DNA of 36,358 bases from Acidilobaceae archaeon (GTDB taxonomy: Archaea > Thermoproteota > Thermoprotei_A > Sulfolobales > Acidilobaceae): NCBI GenBank assembly GCA_026986415.1, contig JALSOR010000080.1:1-36358 (forward strand), in the 5' to 3' direction. The position numbers and the translations under genes are program-made. Shown one piece after another: positions 1-8,267 of this stretch. Under the pieces are notes generated by a model. That model did not search any database. It was not told where the DNA came from and was given only the letters and a program-made list of their open reading frames with translations. The first letter of the stretch is position 1. Every line of letters starts with the position of its first letter.

Positions 1-204
1 CGCGAGCGTTTCGAGGTCGACAGTATCCCCGTGCACCCCAGCCCGGTCACTATATACCCTGAGAGGGCCTTCCTGGAGCCTCCGTACCGCTACTGACACT
101 CTGAGACTTATGGCTGACGCTAGACTTCTAGTACCTTTAACGACGAAGTGCTCGCCGAACAATATCACTTTTCCTGGGGCGCTAGCCTCGACCATTTCTA
201 CCAT
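1..204 (-). CDS. mvk: Mevalonate kinase (GHMP kinase), N-terminal fragment running off the left edge
   Basis: Reverse complement translates as M-V-E-M-V-E-A-S-A-P-G-K-V-I-L-F-G-E-H-F-V-V-K-G..., a GHMP-kinase/mevalonate kinase N-terminus (APGKVILFGEH). Start is ATG at 204 or 195; it overlaps the end of the upstream gene. Not in the ORF track because it is truncated. Confidence 0.85.
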   Translation of the reverse strand, partial: MVEMVEASAPGKVILFGEHFVVKGTRSLASAISLRVSVAVRRLQEGPLRVYSDRAGVHGDTVDLETLA

Positions 205-1711
205 GGCTATTCCACCACGGGGGAACTATTACTTCAGAGTCTTGCGTGTAGGTCTTGCCCAGCCTGAGCGCTAGCTCGGCCTTGTGCAGCTCATAGCCTA
301 GATAACCCGCGTGTTCCAGGCTCACATTAGTGTTTCGCAGAACGAGCCTCATAAGCGTTAGCGCGTCCCCGGCGGCCCACGCTCCTTTCAACCTATTATT
401 CTCATAATATTTGACTCCAAGGAGCCCGTTTTCATAGTCGACCTCAACAATAAAATATCCCTTATCCATTATGGGCTTCAAACCGCCCGTGAACAGCTCG
501 TAGTCCCCCCTTCTAATCTCGACCCCAACAGGCCTGGCATACTCTTTAACCACCAGGAGCCTCGACCAGGGCTCTAGGGGCGTGGTTCCCTTAGCATAAG
601 CGGAGGAGGCCAGCCTGATAGCCTCCCTAGCCTCAGACGTCGAATGGCGCGAGTAGTAGCGCGACTCTACAACGAGGTATAGGCTAGCACCAAGCTCTAC
701 CGCTAGCGAGGCTAGAAGCGCGTGCACCCCGTGCGTGTCTGCTGCCAGCTCCTCGGTGATATTAGCCGCACTGAAGAGCAGGGGCACGCCTAGCTTTGAA
801 GCCTCACGATACCTGTCAACCGTGGAGGACATGTCTATCAGGGGGAGGCCCACTACGGGATCCGCGATCAGTCTCGTAGTGCCGGCCTCTCTGAGCAGTT
901 CTAGGGCGCTGGCCAGCTTGTTCGTGTCCTTGTCGCCGACAATGAAGACTTTATCCTTTAATTCGAAGCCCTCCTCAATAAGGCTGTTCACGATTGGGGT
1001 CGAAACGGAGAACCCGTCGCAAAACCCTGAGAGCTGCCGGGCCAGCCTGGGCGTGGGGAGCTCGCAGATAAGGGGGATCCTGCTTGTTCCTGCTTGTTCC
1101 GATAGGAGCTTGGCTTTTCTCAGGGTCTCATCCATACCGTTGAACGATGCAGAGCCTAGAACGACTATCTGGGCGCCCTCGCCTGTAATCCTAGAATAGT
1201 AGTCTTCAACGCTGTCCACGCCTATCTCTGGAGGTATCTCGACTGTGAGCAGTAAGGGCGGCCCTCTAGCGGGGACTGGGACGCCCAGTATTTCGAATGC
1301 TACTCTCTCCGTGGCCGGTTGCAGGTCTTCTCGTGCAGGCTCTTCAAAGCTCTTCTCCCTGCTCAGCTTCTCGCCGCGGAGTAGAGCTTTTAGGACTTCG
1401 ACTAGGAAGCCTGGATTATTGCTGGCCTTGAAGGTGGGTATCCCCGTTTTCTCCTCTATAATCCGGGTGCTACCCTTGCATGTGCCCGGTACTAGTAGTA
1501 TGTCGGGTCTCCTGCCTTTAGCGTTTAGAAGCGTGGGGTTCCTCTCTAGGAGTACTGCTATGGCTTCTGTTGTTAGGTGGCCTATGGCAGGTATGGGGAG
1601 CTCTATTATTATGGTGTCGACCCTTTCAAGATCGGGGGCCCGTCTGGCCTCCTCTAGGACTCGTTCTATGATTGGACGGGCGTTCCTGCTCGTTACTATG
1701 CCTACTAGCAT
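182..1711 (-). CDS. Archaeal dihydropteroate synthase-like protein (pterin-binding-fold family, TIGR00284-like)
   Basis: 509 aa ORF; N-terminal domain (MLVGIVTSRNARPIIERVL...LLVPGTCKGS) followed by a TIM-barrel-like region (PPEIGVDSVEDYYSRITGEGAQIVVLGS, LIADPVVGLPLIDMSSTVDRYREASKLGVPLLFSAANITEE). Confidence 0.75.
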   Translation of the reverse strand: MLVGIVTSRNARPIIERVLEEARRAPDLERVDTIIIELPIPAIGHLTTEAIAVLLERNPTLLNAKGRRPDILLVPGTCKGSTRIIEEKTGIPTFKASNNPGFLVEVLKALLRGEKLSREKSFEEPAREDLQPATERVAFEILGVPVPARGPPLLLTVEIPPEIGVDSVEDYYSRITGEGAQIVVLGSASFNGMDETLRKAKLLSEQAGTSRIPLICELPTPRLARQLSGFCDGFSVSTPIVNSLIEEGFELKDKVFIVGDKDTNKLASALELLREAGTTRLIADPVVGLPLIDMSSTVDRYREASKLGVPLLFSAANITEELAADTHGVHALLASLAVELGASLYLVVESRYYSRHSTSEAREAIRLASSAYAKGTTPLEPWSRLLVVKEYARPVGVEIRRGDYELFTGGLKPIMDKGYFIVEVDYENGLLGVKYYENNRLKGAWAAGDALTLMRLVLRNTNVSLEHAGYLGYELHKAELALRLGKTYTQDSEVIVPPWWNSHGRNGRG

Positions 1712-1727
1712 TCCCTCTTCTCCCGTC

Positions 1728-2465
1728 TCATATGGTTTCTCCTGTTAGCCTGGCATAGTCTAGTATTATCCTCTTAGCGCTGCTGGTCCCGATCCTGTCC
1801 GCCCCGGCTGATATCGCGAGGAGCGCGTCTAGCGCCGTTCTTATGCCCCCGGCCGCCTTAACCTTTAAGCCTCTCGGCTTGGCGAGCTCGGAGAGGCGTA
1901 GCACGGTGCTGGGGTCTCCTCCCTTGCTGTAGACTCCTGTGCTGGTCTTAACATAGTCTGCCCCTGCTCTCTTGGCTGTTTCGACGAGAAAGTCCAGGGT
2001 GTTATCGTCGACAAGTGGCGCTTCAACTATTATCTTAACAATTTCTATTCCAGAGTCACGCGCGTAGCCGACAATCTCGCTCAACTCGTCAACAACATAT
2101 TCTGGCTCGCCGCTAGCCGCGGCCCAGAGTGGCGCCACCACGTCTATCTCTCTAACACTATCCGAGACGAGCCTTATCTCCGAGATCTTAGCCTCCCCCG
2201 GCTGAAAGCCTGAGGGGAACCCGATAACAGTGCAGAGCTTTACATTCAAACTGTCAGCAGCGTCCCGGGCTCTAACAGCTAGCGGGGGCGGGACCATTGC
2301 GCAGTTGAAACCGAACCCGGAAGCATCCTCTATTAGCGTGTATACCTGGTCGATTCCTGCAGTTGGGGACAGGATCGTACTGTCTATTCTAGAGGCCAGA
2401 TCTCTAATACTCATGACCTTAGCGATACTTTCGAGCGCCTCGACAAGTTCGGGTCTACGGCCCAT
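1728..2465 (-). CDS. deoC: Deoxyribose-phosphate aldolase
   Basis: DeoC motifs: CTVIGFPSG, EIDVVAPLW, IVKIIVEAPLVDD, ADYVKTSTGVYSKGG, VKAAGGIRTALDALL. Confidence 0.92.
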   Translation of the reverse strand: MGRRPELVEALESIAKVMSIRDLASRIDSTILSPTAGIDQVYTLIEDASGFGFNCAMVPPPLAVRARDAADSLNVKLCTVIGFPSGFQPGEAKISEIRLVSDSVREIDVVAPLWAAASGEPEYVVDELSEIVGYARDSGIEIVKIIVEAPLVDDNTLDFLVETAKRAGADYVKTSTGVYSKGGDPSTVLRLSELAKPRGLKVKAAGGIRTALDALLAISAGADRIGTSSAKRIILDYARLTGETI

Positions 2466-2659
2466 CCCTAATCTCCTCTAAGCATTATGCGTAACGATAC
2501 TAGAACAGATAAAGGTTTACAGGCCGACGTTCTAAGCCCTGCATGTTAAGGTGTTAGGAATCGGGTTGCCCCGGCAGTTTGGCGGGTTCTCCCGGGGGAA
2601 AATACTCGGTGCCTGCTAGCAATCTGGCTCTAGGATTGTGGAGGGCGGACCGTTACTGT

Positions 2660-2974
2660 TTAGGCTGCGGGCTCTTTGACGAGGCAGATCTCTATGCTGC
2701 TGACCCTCCTGGTCCTGGTCTGGCCGGTCTGGGGGTCGGTGGTGGTTATCTCCTGGCTGCCGATCTCGCAGCTCTCAACTTTTATGTTGACGCCCTTGGC
2801 GAACCTGTTCCTCACTATTTCGACAGCGTCGACAGCCTTGTTGATGTTGCGGCCCCTAGCTTTGACCACTACCTTGCTTGCCCCCTGGTCTACCAGGTTC
2901 ATGAGGATCGCGAGTACGTAGCTCTGGATCGACTTCCTACCGATCCTTACCTCGGGTGCTCCCTCACATGCCAT
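2660..2974 (-). CDS. albA: Alba-family DNA/RNA-binding chromatin protein
   Basis: IGRKSIQSYVLAILMNLVDQGASKVVVKARGRNINKAVDAVEIVRNRF matches the Alba core. Confidence 0.93.
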   Translation of the reverse strand: MACEGAPEVRIGRKSIQSYVLAILMNLVDQGASKVVVKARGRNINKAVDAVEIVRNRFAKGVNIKVESCEIGSQEITTTDPQTGQTRTRRVSSIEICLVKEPAA

Positions 2975-3089
2975 TGCTACACACCTCTCTGCGCAACTTT
3001 AGTGTTGTTGTTTCACGTTGAACTAGTGCAGGGGTATCCGGTATAAAAGAGTTACTTATACTAGGACTTCTCCCAGGGCTAACTCTGGA

Positions 3090-3800
3090 TTGGAGAGTGC
3101 TCTAGGACTGCAAGCCTTCGCTGCAAAGGTAGAGGGTAGAGGAGCAGTGTTTAGAGGAGGGTTCCTACACGTGTTAGACCGTCCCCTGCTACTGGTCGAG
3201 TACATGGAGTCGTACCCGACACGCTGGCTTCTAGCGGAGATCGCGGAGGCGTATGAGACGGCTGTGAATGCGGGTATGGGGTTTGCAGTATCGAATGTCC
3301 CCCCAGGGGTACCGCAAGCCTACATGGAGAGGGAGGGTATCCCGTATACTGCCGAGAGCTTTGACAGGATAGGATGCCCCCAGCCTATTATCGTGCTGGA
3401 CATGAGGGCTCCCAGGAGGATGGAGCCTTGGGAGGCTGCCAGTTCTAGATGCATAGTGATCGGAGGCATAATGGGCGACCACCCGCCTAGGGGCAGGGGG
3501 CTGCTCCTGTCTATGCGGCCGGGAGTGGCGCTTCGAAACCTTGGGGGAGAGCAGATGAGCATACACTCTACAGCATGGGTTACCGCAATGCTGTACAGGG
3601 GGGCAAGCCTTGACAGTATACGTCTCGCCAGTCCAGGCATTATAGAGTGGGAGACCCCGTATGGTAGCATGACGGTGGAGCTCCCCTACGCGTATCCGGT
3701 TGATCCCGTGGAGGGCAGGCCTGTCATCCCGGAAAGGGTTAGAAGGGCGATTATAAGGGGTAGTATGTGGGACGAGGAGGTTCTACACTTCTCCTTCTAG
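3090..3800 (+). CDS. DUF431-like SAM-dependent RNA methyltransferase (SPOUT-like)
   Basis: 236 aa; LVEYMESYPTRWLLAEIAEAYE ... IVIGGIMGDHPPRGRG ... HSTAWVTAMLYRGASLDSI resembles the archaeal/yeast DUF431 family. Confidence 0.6.
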   Translation: MESALGLQAFAAKVEGRGAVFRGGFLHVLDRPLLLVEYMESYPTRWLLAEIAEAYETAVNAGMGFAVSNVPPGVPQAYMEREGIPYTAESFDRIGCPQPIIVLDMRAPRRMEPWEAASSRCIVIGGIMGDHPPRGRGLLLSMRPGVALRNLGGEQMSIHSTAWVTAMLYRGASLDSIRLASPGIIEWETPYGSMTVELPYAYPVDPVEGRPVIPERVRRAIIRGSMWDEEVLHFSF

Positions 3801-5029
3801 CTGCTCTCCAGTTCAAGCCAGAAATCGTAGCCTTCACTTTTAAGGGCTGATATTATCTCCTTTATCTTCTCCTCTCCGGGTGCTTCGAATGTTATCGTTA
3901 CCTTTGCATGCCATGCTGGAAGCCTCGGATCTATGCGGTCGTGCTGGATGCCTATAATGTTGCCTCTCCTCCCAGCTATTATTGTGAGGATCCTGCTCAG
4001 CTGCCCGGGAGCGTCCGGCACGTAGCCGCTTATTCTCGCCAGTCTCCCCTCCCTGGTGAGGCCGCGCAGTATTATCTTATAGATGTGTGTAAGGTCGATG
4101 TTGCCGCCGCTTATTATTGCGATGCTCGTCCTGTTCCTGGCTTCTACTTTGCCGTGGATTAGCGCTGCGAGGCTGACCGCCCCGGCGCCTTCCGCTAGGA
4201 CCTTGCCCCTCTCTAGTAGGAGATATATGGCGTGGGCTATCTCGTCCTCCTCTACTGTTACGATGCCGGATACGGTTTCGCGTATTATTTTGAAGGTGAG
4301 GTCGCCGGGCTGTTTAACTACTAGGCCGTCCGCTATTGTCGCTTTGGGCTCTATTCTTACGGGCCTGCCTGCTTTGAGGGACTCGAGGGTTTTGGGGCAT
4401 GCGGCGGGCTCTACACCTATAATGTCAGTGTAGGGCCTGTACGTTTTCAGCACGCTGGCTATCCCGCTTATCAGGCCGCCGCCCCCTATGGGGACCACTA
4501 CCTGGTCGAAACTGTCAAGGTTCTCCATAAGCTCGAAGGCTATCGTCCCCTGGCCTGCAATGATGTCGGGATCGTTGAAGGCGTGTATCAGCGCGTATCC
4601 CCGCTCTTCCGCTATTCTCATGGCGACATTTAGGGTCTCGTCGAAAACCCTGCCGGCGAGCACTACTTCCGCGCCATACCCGCGTGTCGCCTCGATTTTC
4701 GATATGGGGGCGGTCTCGGGCATTACGATTACAGCTTTGAGCCCGAAGATTCTAGCGGCGTACGCTACACCCTGGGCATGGTTGCCTGCGCTTGCCGCGA
4801 CGACCCCGGGATACTCGTCTTTTATCTTGTACACCTTGTATAGGGCTCCTCTAACCTTGAATGCCCCCGTTTTCTGGAGGTTCTCATATTTTAGATATAC
4901 CGTTCCTCCGGCGAGCCTGGAGAATGTAGTGCTCAGCTTTAGAGGCGTTTTATGGGCATATTCGCGTATGATCTTGTAGGCTTCTTTCGCCCTGGCCGCG
5001 ATGTCCCGGATCAGGCCGTCTTCAGGCAC
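3797..5029 (-). CDS. ilvA: Threonine ammonia-lyase (PLP-dependent, C-terminal ACT-like domain)
   Basis: KYENLQKTGAFKVRGA (PLP lysine), SAGNHAQGVAYAA, PIGGGGLISGIA, C-terminal ACT-like GQLSRILTIIAGRRGNIIGIQHDR. Confidence 0.93.
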   Translation of the reverse strand: MPEDGLIRDIAARAKEAYKIIREYAHKTPLKLSTTFSRLAGGTVYLKYENLQKTGAFKVRGALYKVYKIKDEYPGVVAASAGNHAQGVAYAARIFGLKAVIVMPETAPISKIEATRGYGAEVVLAGRVFDETLNVAMRIAEERGYALIHAFNDPDIIAGQGTIAFELMENLDSFDQVVVPIGGGGLISGIASVLKTYRPYTDIIGVEPAACPKTLESLKAGRPVRIEPKATIADGLVVKQPGDLTFKIIRETVSGIVTVEEDEIAHAIYLLLERGKVLAEGAGAVSLAALIHGKVEARNRTSIAIISGGNIDLTHIYKIILRGLTREGRLARISGYVPDAPGQLSRILTIIAGRRGNIIGIQHDRIDPRLPAWHAKVTITFEAPGEEKIKEIISALKSEGYDFWLELESS

Positions 5030-5055
5030 CCTGTTGTCGCCTCCGGAGGGGGTTG

Positions 5056-5454
5056 CTAGCAGAGGTACGCTATTGCTTCCACTTCGAGCTCTGCTCCTAG
5101 GGGGAGCTCTGCTACTCCCACGACGACCCTGGCTGGCGGTACTGTTTTGAAGTACTCGGAGTACACCCTGTTGAACTGCGCGAACTTTCCTATGTCTTTC
5201 AGGTAGACTGTTACCTTGACAATGTCGCTCATAGACCCGCCGGCGGCCTCAACGATAGCCTTGATATTGTCTAGAACACGTTTGACTTTGTCTTCGAAGC
5301 TTCCATCTACGAGCTCTCCGGATACGGGGTCGAGGGGGATCTGGCCCGAAATGTACAGTGTGCACCCGCCAGCTAGGATAGCCTGGCTATAAGGCCCTAC
5401 GGGTCGGGGAGCGTTATCCGTGTAAACTGCCTGTTTCCTCGGGGAAGAACGCAT
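5056..5454 (-). CDS. ridA: RidA (YjgF/YER057c) family enamine/imine deaminase
   Basis: NAPRPVGPYSQAILAGGCTLYISGQIPLDP ... RVVVGVAELPLGAELEVEAIAYL. ORF extends to 5487; MRSSPRKQAV start preferred. Confidence 0.92.
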   Translation of the reverse strand: MRSSPRKQAVYTDNAPRPVGPYSQAILAGGCTLYISGQIPLDPVSGELVDGSFEDKVKRVLDNIKAIVEAAGGSMSDIVKVTVYLKDIGKFAQFNRVYSEYFKTVPPARVVVGVAELPLGAELEVEAIAYLC

Positions 5455-5509
5455 ATGGCTCGCCTCCGTGGAGACTGCTACCCCCACATATTATGTTGTG
5501 GTGTGGGGA

Positions 5510-6004
5510 TTAATCTTCGGAGCGCCTGGCGGCCCCTATCATGTACCCTATGATTCCTGTTAGGAGTACCGGTATTGCGGCATACCCGGTCTTATAGGCG
5601 GGCTCGAGGGTTTCGAGGTATCCCGATAGTGCCGTGGTTGTTGCTGTTTGTGTCGCGGTTAGAACTATTGTATAGTTTCCCGGTTTTCCCAGTTTAACAT
5701 GTGCGGTGAGTATCTTCCCTCCGCTGATGTTCCCCGTGTATATTATCTTCCCGTCTGGGTCTAGTATTGCGAGTTGCCCGGTTCCTGTGCCTGTAGAGGC
5801 GGCTATTACGAGGGTTGACCCTCTGTGCGGTGTAGATACGTGGGCGACTAGGCTTCCGGAGGGTGGTAAGAGTGCTCCTACGGGTGTGAGGGGTTTTTCT
5901 GTGGGGATGGGGTATGCTACTAGTAGTATTGCTATTAAAATTGATAATATGATAGTATATGCTATTATGTTACGCCCCATTCCCGCCGGCCTAAACCTTC
6001 CCAC
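5510..6004 (-). CDS. Hypothetical membrane-anchored extracytoplasmic protein (TM at each end)
   Basis: 164 aa; N-terminal hydrophobic helix (IIAYTIILSILIAILLVAYPI), beta-rich Thr/Ser middle, C-terminal helix (AAIPVLLTGIIGYMIGAA). Confidence 0.6.
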   Translation of the reverse strand: MGRFRPAGMGRNIIAYTIILSILIAILLVAYPIPTEKPLTPVGALLPPSGSLVAHVSTPHRGSTLVIAASTGTGTGQLAILDPDGKIIYTGNISGGKILTAHVKLGKPGNYTIVLTATQTATTTALSGYLETLEPAYKTGYAAIPVLLTGIIGYMIGAARRSED

Positions 6005-6017
6005 CTGCCTCCCCTTC

Positions 6018-6200
6018 CTAGGAGAGCTTGGACGTGAACTCCTCCACGGCCTCCTCGTATCTCCGGCCTATCTCGCCCTTATACTCCTCATACTTACTCC
6101 TCAGCTTGGCCTTCTTTTCCTCGAGAGCCTTCCTGGCCTCCTCGTGCAGCCTAGATCGGAGACTCTCCTTGTACGATTCTGGGAGGCTCACTGTTAGCAC
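6018..6200 (-). CDS. Small charged coiled-coil protein, unknown function
   Basis: 60 aa heptad-like ESYKESLRSRLHEEARKALEEKKAKLRSKYEEYKGEIGRRYEEAVEEF; fits the gap upstream of the 5510..6004 gene. Confidence 0.5.
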   Translation of the reverse strand: MLTVSLPESYKESLRSRLHEEARKALEEKKAKLRSKYEEYKGEIGRRYEEAVEEFTSKLS

Positions 6201-6289
6201 CCTCCACTGCCTGTGATTTCACACTCTAGCTCGTCATGATTGTTGAGGGCTACCAGGTATTATAGGTTTACCGGGTTCTCCCTTCAAGC

Positions 6290-6799
6290 GTGGAGGGTCG
6301 GGCCGTGGTCGGGGAAGGAGTATCTCTAGCAAGGTGCGGGGAGGACGTTTGCGTGGAGGCCTGCGCCGAGGAGAAGCTGTGCCGTAACCTTAAGGGTAGA
6401 GGGTTACTGTTTGAGGATGGCAGGATAGACGTTCTAGAGGCCGCCTATCTTCTCGCGAGGTGCAAGGCAAGGCTTGACGGGGAGTGCGGCTGGGTTGAGG
6501 CGCTGAGGATTCTCGGGAGTGTTGAGAGCGTAGACCTATTCCACGTATACTATGACCTGAGGAAGAGGGGGAGGAATGTTAGGAGGGGTGTGAGGAGGAG
6601 CACCCTCCTGTTACGAGTGTCAGGCTCTAGGACCGCGGAGATACTGGTTCTTGGCGAGGGTAGGCCTGTGACTATCGAGTGGCTAGTGGAGTGGAGCCGG
6701 ACCGCCAGCGGGGATGGGAAGGATCCCGTGATAGCTGTCGTTGACGGGCACGGGAATGTCACGTACTACCATGCGAGAGCAGTCACAACATTAACTTGA
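6290..6799 (+). CDS. tRNA-splicing endonuclease subunit-like protein (probable structural/beta subunit)
   Basis: VDLFHVYYDLRKRGRNVRRGVR resembles the EndA core (YxDLRxRGxxVxxG); VIAVVDGHGNVTYYHARAV resembles the EndA C-terminus. Confidence 0.6.
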   Translation: MEGRAVVGEGVSLARCGEDVCVEACAEEKLCRNLKGRGLLFEDGRIDVLEAAYLLARCKARLDGECGWVEALRILGSVESVDLFHVYYDLRKRGRNVRRGVRRSTLLLRVSGSRTAEILVLGEGRPVTIEWLVEWSRTASGDGKDPVIAVVDGHGNVTYYHARAVTTLT

Positions 6800-8267
6800 G
6801 TAGTAGGAGGACACCTAGGACTGCGAGCAGGCCCCCCAGCTGGGAGGCGAGGCGCCCTCTCCTCAGTACTGAGGCTGGGAGAACCGATACCGGGACTGTC
6901 GGGACGAGTACTCTTATCAGTACTCTAGGTTTCAGGGCGGGGAGTATCCATTGGGGGGCCTGGCCTGTTAGGGCTCCAAGCTTTATCACGGCGTAGACGC
7001 TCATGATCGGGGCCAGGCCGCTCAGGGCTTCGAGCACTAGTGCTTCCGCCCATACGCTCCTCCTCACCCTGCCGGCCTCTTCTAGTACTTCCACGAGCTT
7101 CTCGAGGGCGCCTCCCACCCCTATGCTTCCAGCTATCCTGCTAGCCTCTGCCACGGCCCGCACGATATCTCCGCCTACAGCTTCAGCCTTTTCTAGGAGG
7201 CTCTCATAGTCTAGGCCTAGCCTGGCCCTCTCAGCCGCCTCTTCCAGTTTTGATAGGGCCTCCATGTATGTTCTCCGGTATTTCGCCGCGTAGTATTCTA
7301 CAAGCACTACTGTTCCTGCAAGGAGTGCTATAGCGGTCTTGTCGAGCCCCTGGTACAATAGGAGTCCTGCTAGTAGTGGTGTTCCAAGCGTGACAGCCGC
7401 TATGCTCGCCGGGGCCTGTATGTCTCCTATTCTAGGGCGTGACAGTACTAGCAGGACGGCCCCGGCTGTTGAACCTAGGATTATGAGTGCTGAGATGGAG
7501 AGCAGTCTCGGGCCCCCAACGAGCGGGGCCAGGGCGGATACCGCGACTATACTGCTTGCTACCGCCTCGACGATCACACGTCCCAGAGCACTATAGGAGC
7601 GCCACTTCTCCTCCAAGCTCTTAACCGCTCTCTCGACGAGCCTGATCGTCATTTCGGACCTGGTCGCGCCGATCCTCTGTAGTGTTACATACTCTTTCAG
7701 TGTTTTCTGCAGCGCCCTGCTCGGGGTTGTGCGGGCGAGCTCCTCCAGTGCTGATAGGGGGTCCATTCCGGAGCCCAGTAGTAATTCTAGCTTTGCAGCC
7801 TCGTGCTTAGCCCATTTGAAAATGTTCTCCGGTATTGATGTTAGAACGTCGGCCAGGTAGCGGGGGCTCGCAGTATAGGGGAGGAGGTATACTAGTAGGG
7901 CTGGCATCTCCTGGTCTATACCGTTGGCGAGCACGCTCCTCCATGCGGCCGGCACTATTTCAGCTACTATCAGGGCTGCTAGCGCGAGGACTACTACTGC
8001 TAGGCTTAGTGTGCGGCTGAAAAACAGCATTACCGGGGCCACGATCGCCGCTGATACTGCGAGCGATTCAAGCATTGTTATTGTTGCTCTAATCTTCGCG
8101 GCGGCTACAGGCCCTAGAGATAGGGGGTCCGAGCGGCGTAGGGCGTCGAGGAATATTTCTCCGACTATCATGTCCACCGGGTTCCTGCTCCTTCTCAGCG
8201 CGGTTGCCTCTTCGAATGTGGCTTTTCCGAGGATTAGCTGTGCGAGCCTCCTCGTATGGCTTGTCAT
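6783..8267 (-). CDS. Archaeal type IV pilus/archaellum assembly membrane protein (FlaJ/TadC/GspF-like)
   Basis: Multi-pass protein lying directly downstream of a secretion ATPase. The listed 571 aa ORF has an out-of-character N-terminus; real start MTSHTRRLAQL at 8267 overlaps the upstream TGA (ATGA). Confidence 0.75.
   Translation of the reverse strand: MTSHTRRLAQLILGKATFEEATALRRSRNPVDMIVGEIFLDALRRSDPLSLGPVAAAKIRATITMLESLAVSAAIVAPVMLFFSRTLSLAVVVLALAALIVAEIVPAAWRSVLANGIDQEMPALLVYLLPYTASPRYLADVLTSIPENIFKWAKHEAAKLELLLGSGMDPLSALEELARTTPSRALQKTLKEYVTLQRIGATRSEMTIRLVERAVKSLEEKWRSYSALGRVIVEAVASSIVAVSALAPLVGGPRLLSISALIILGSTAGAVLLVLSRPRIGDIQAPASIAAVTLGTPLLAGLLLYQGLDKTAIALLAGTVVLVEYYAAKYRRTYMEALSKLEEAAERARLGLDYESLLEKAEAVGGDIVRAVAEASRIAGSIGVGGALEKLVEVLEEAGRVRRSVWAEALVLEALSGLAPIMSVYAVIKLGALTGQAPQWILPALKPRVLIRVLVPTVPVSVLPASVLRRGRLASQLGGLLAVLGVLLLLKLML

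Noticed and set aside
1081-1100. Tandem tgcttgttcc x2
   Set aside because: Short 10-bp duplication inside a conserved coding region; likely chance or codon-level.
735-1748. + strand ORFs 735..1199 and 1245..1748
   Set aside because: Ser/Ala/Arg-rich antisense shadow ORFs opposite the DHPS-like gene.
2579-3046. 155-aa + strand ORF
   Set aside because: Antisense to the clear Alba gene, with a low-complexity out-of-frame translation.
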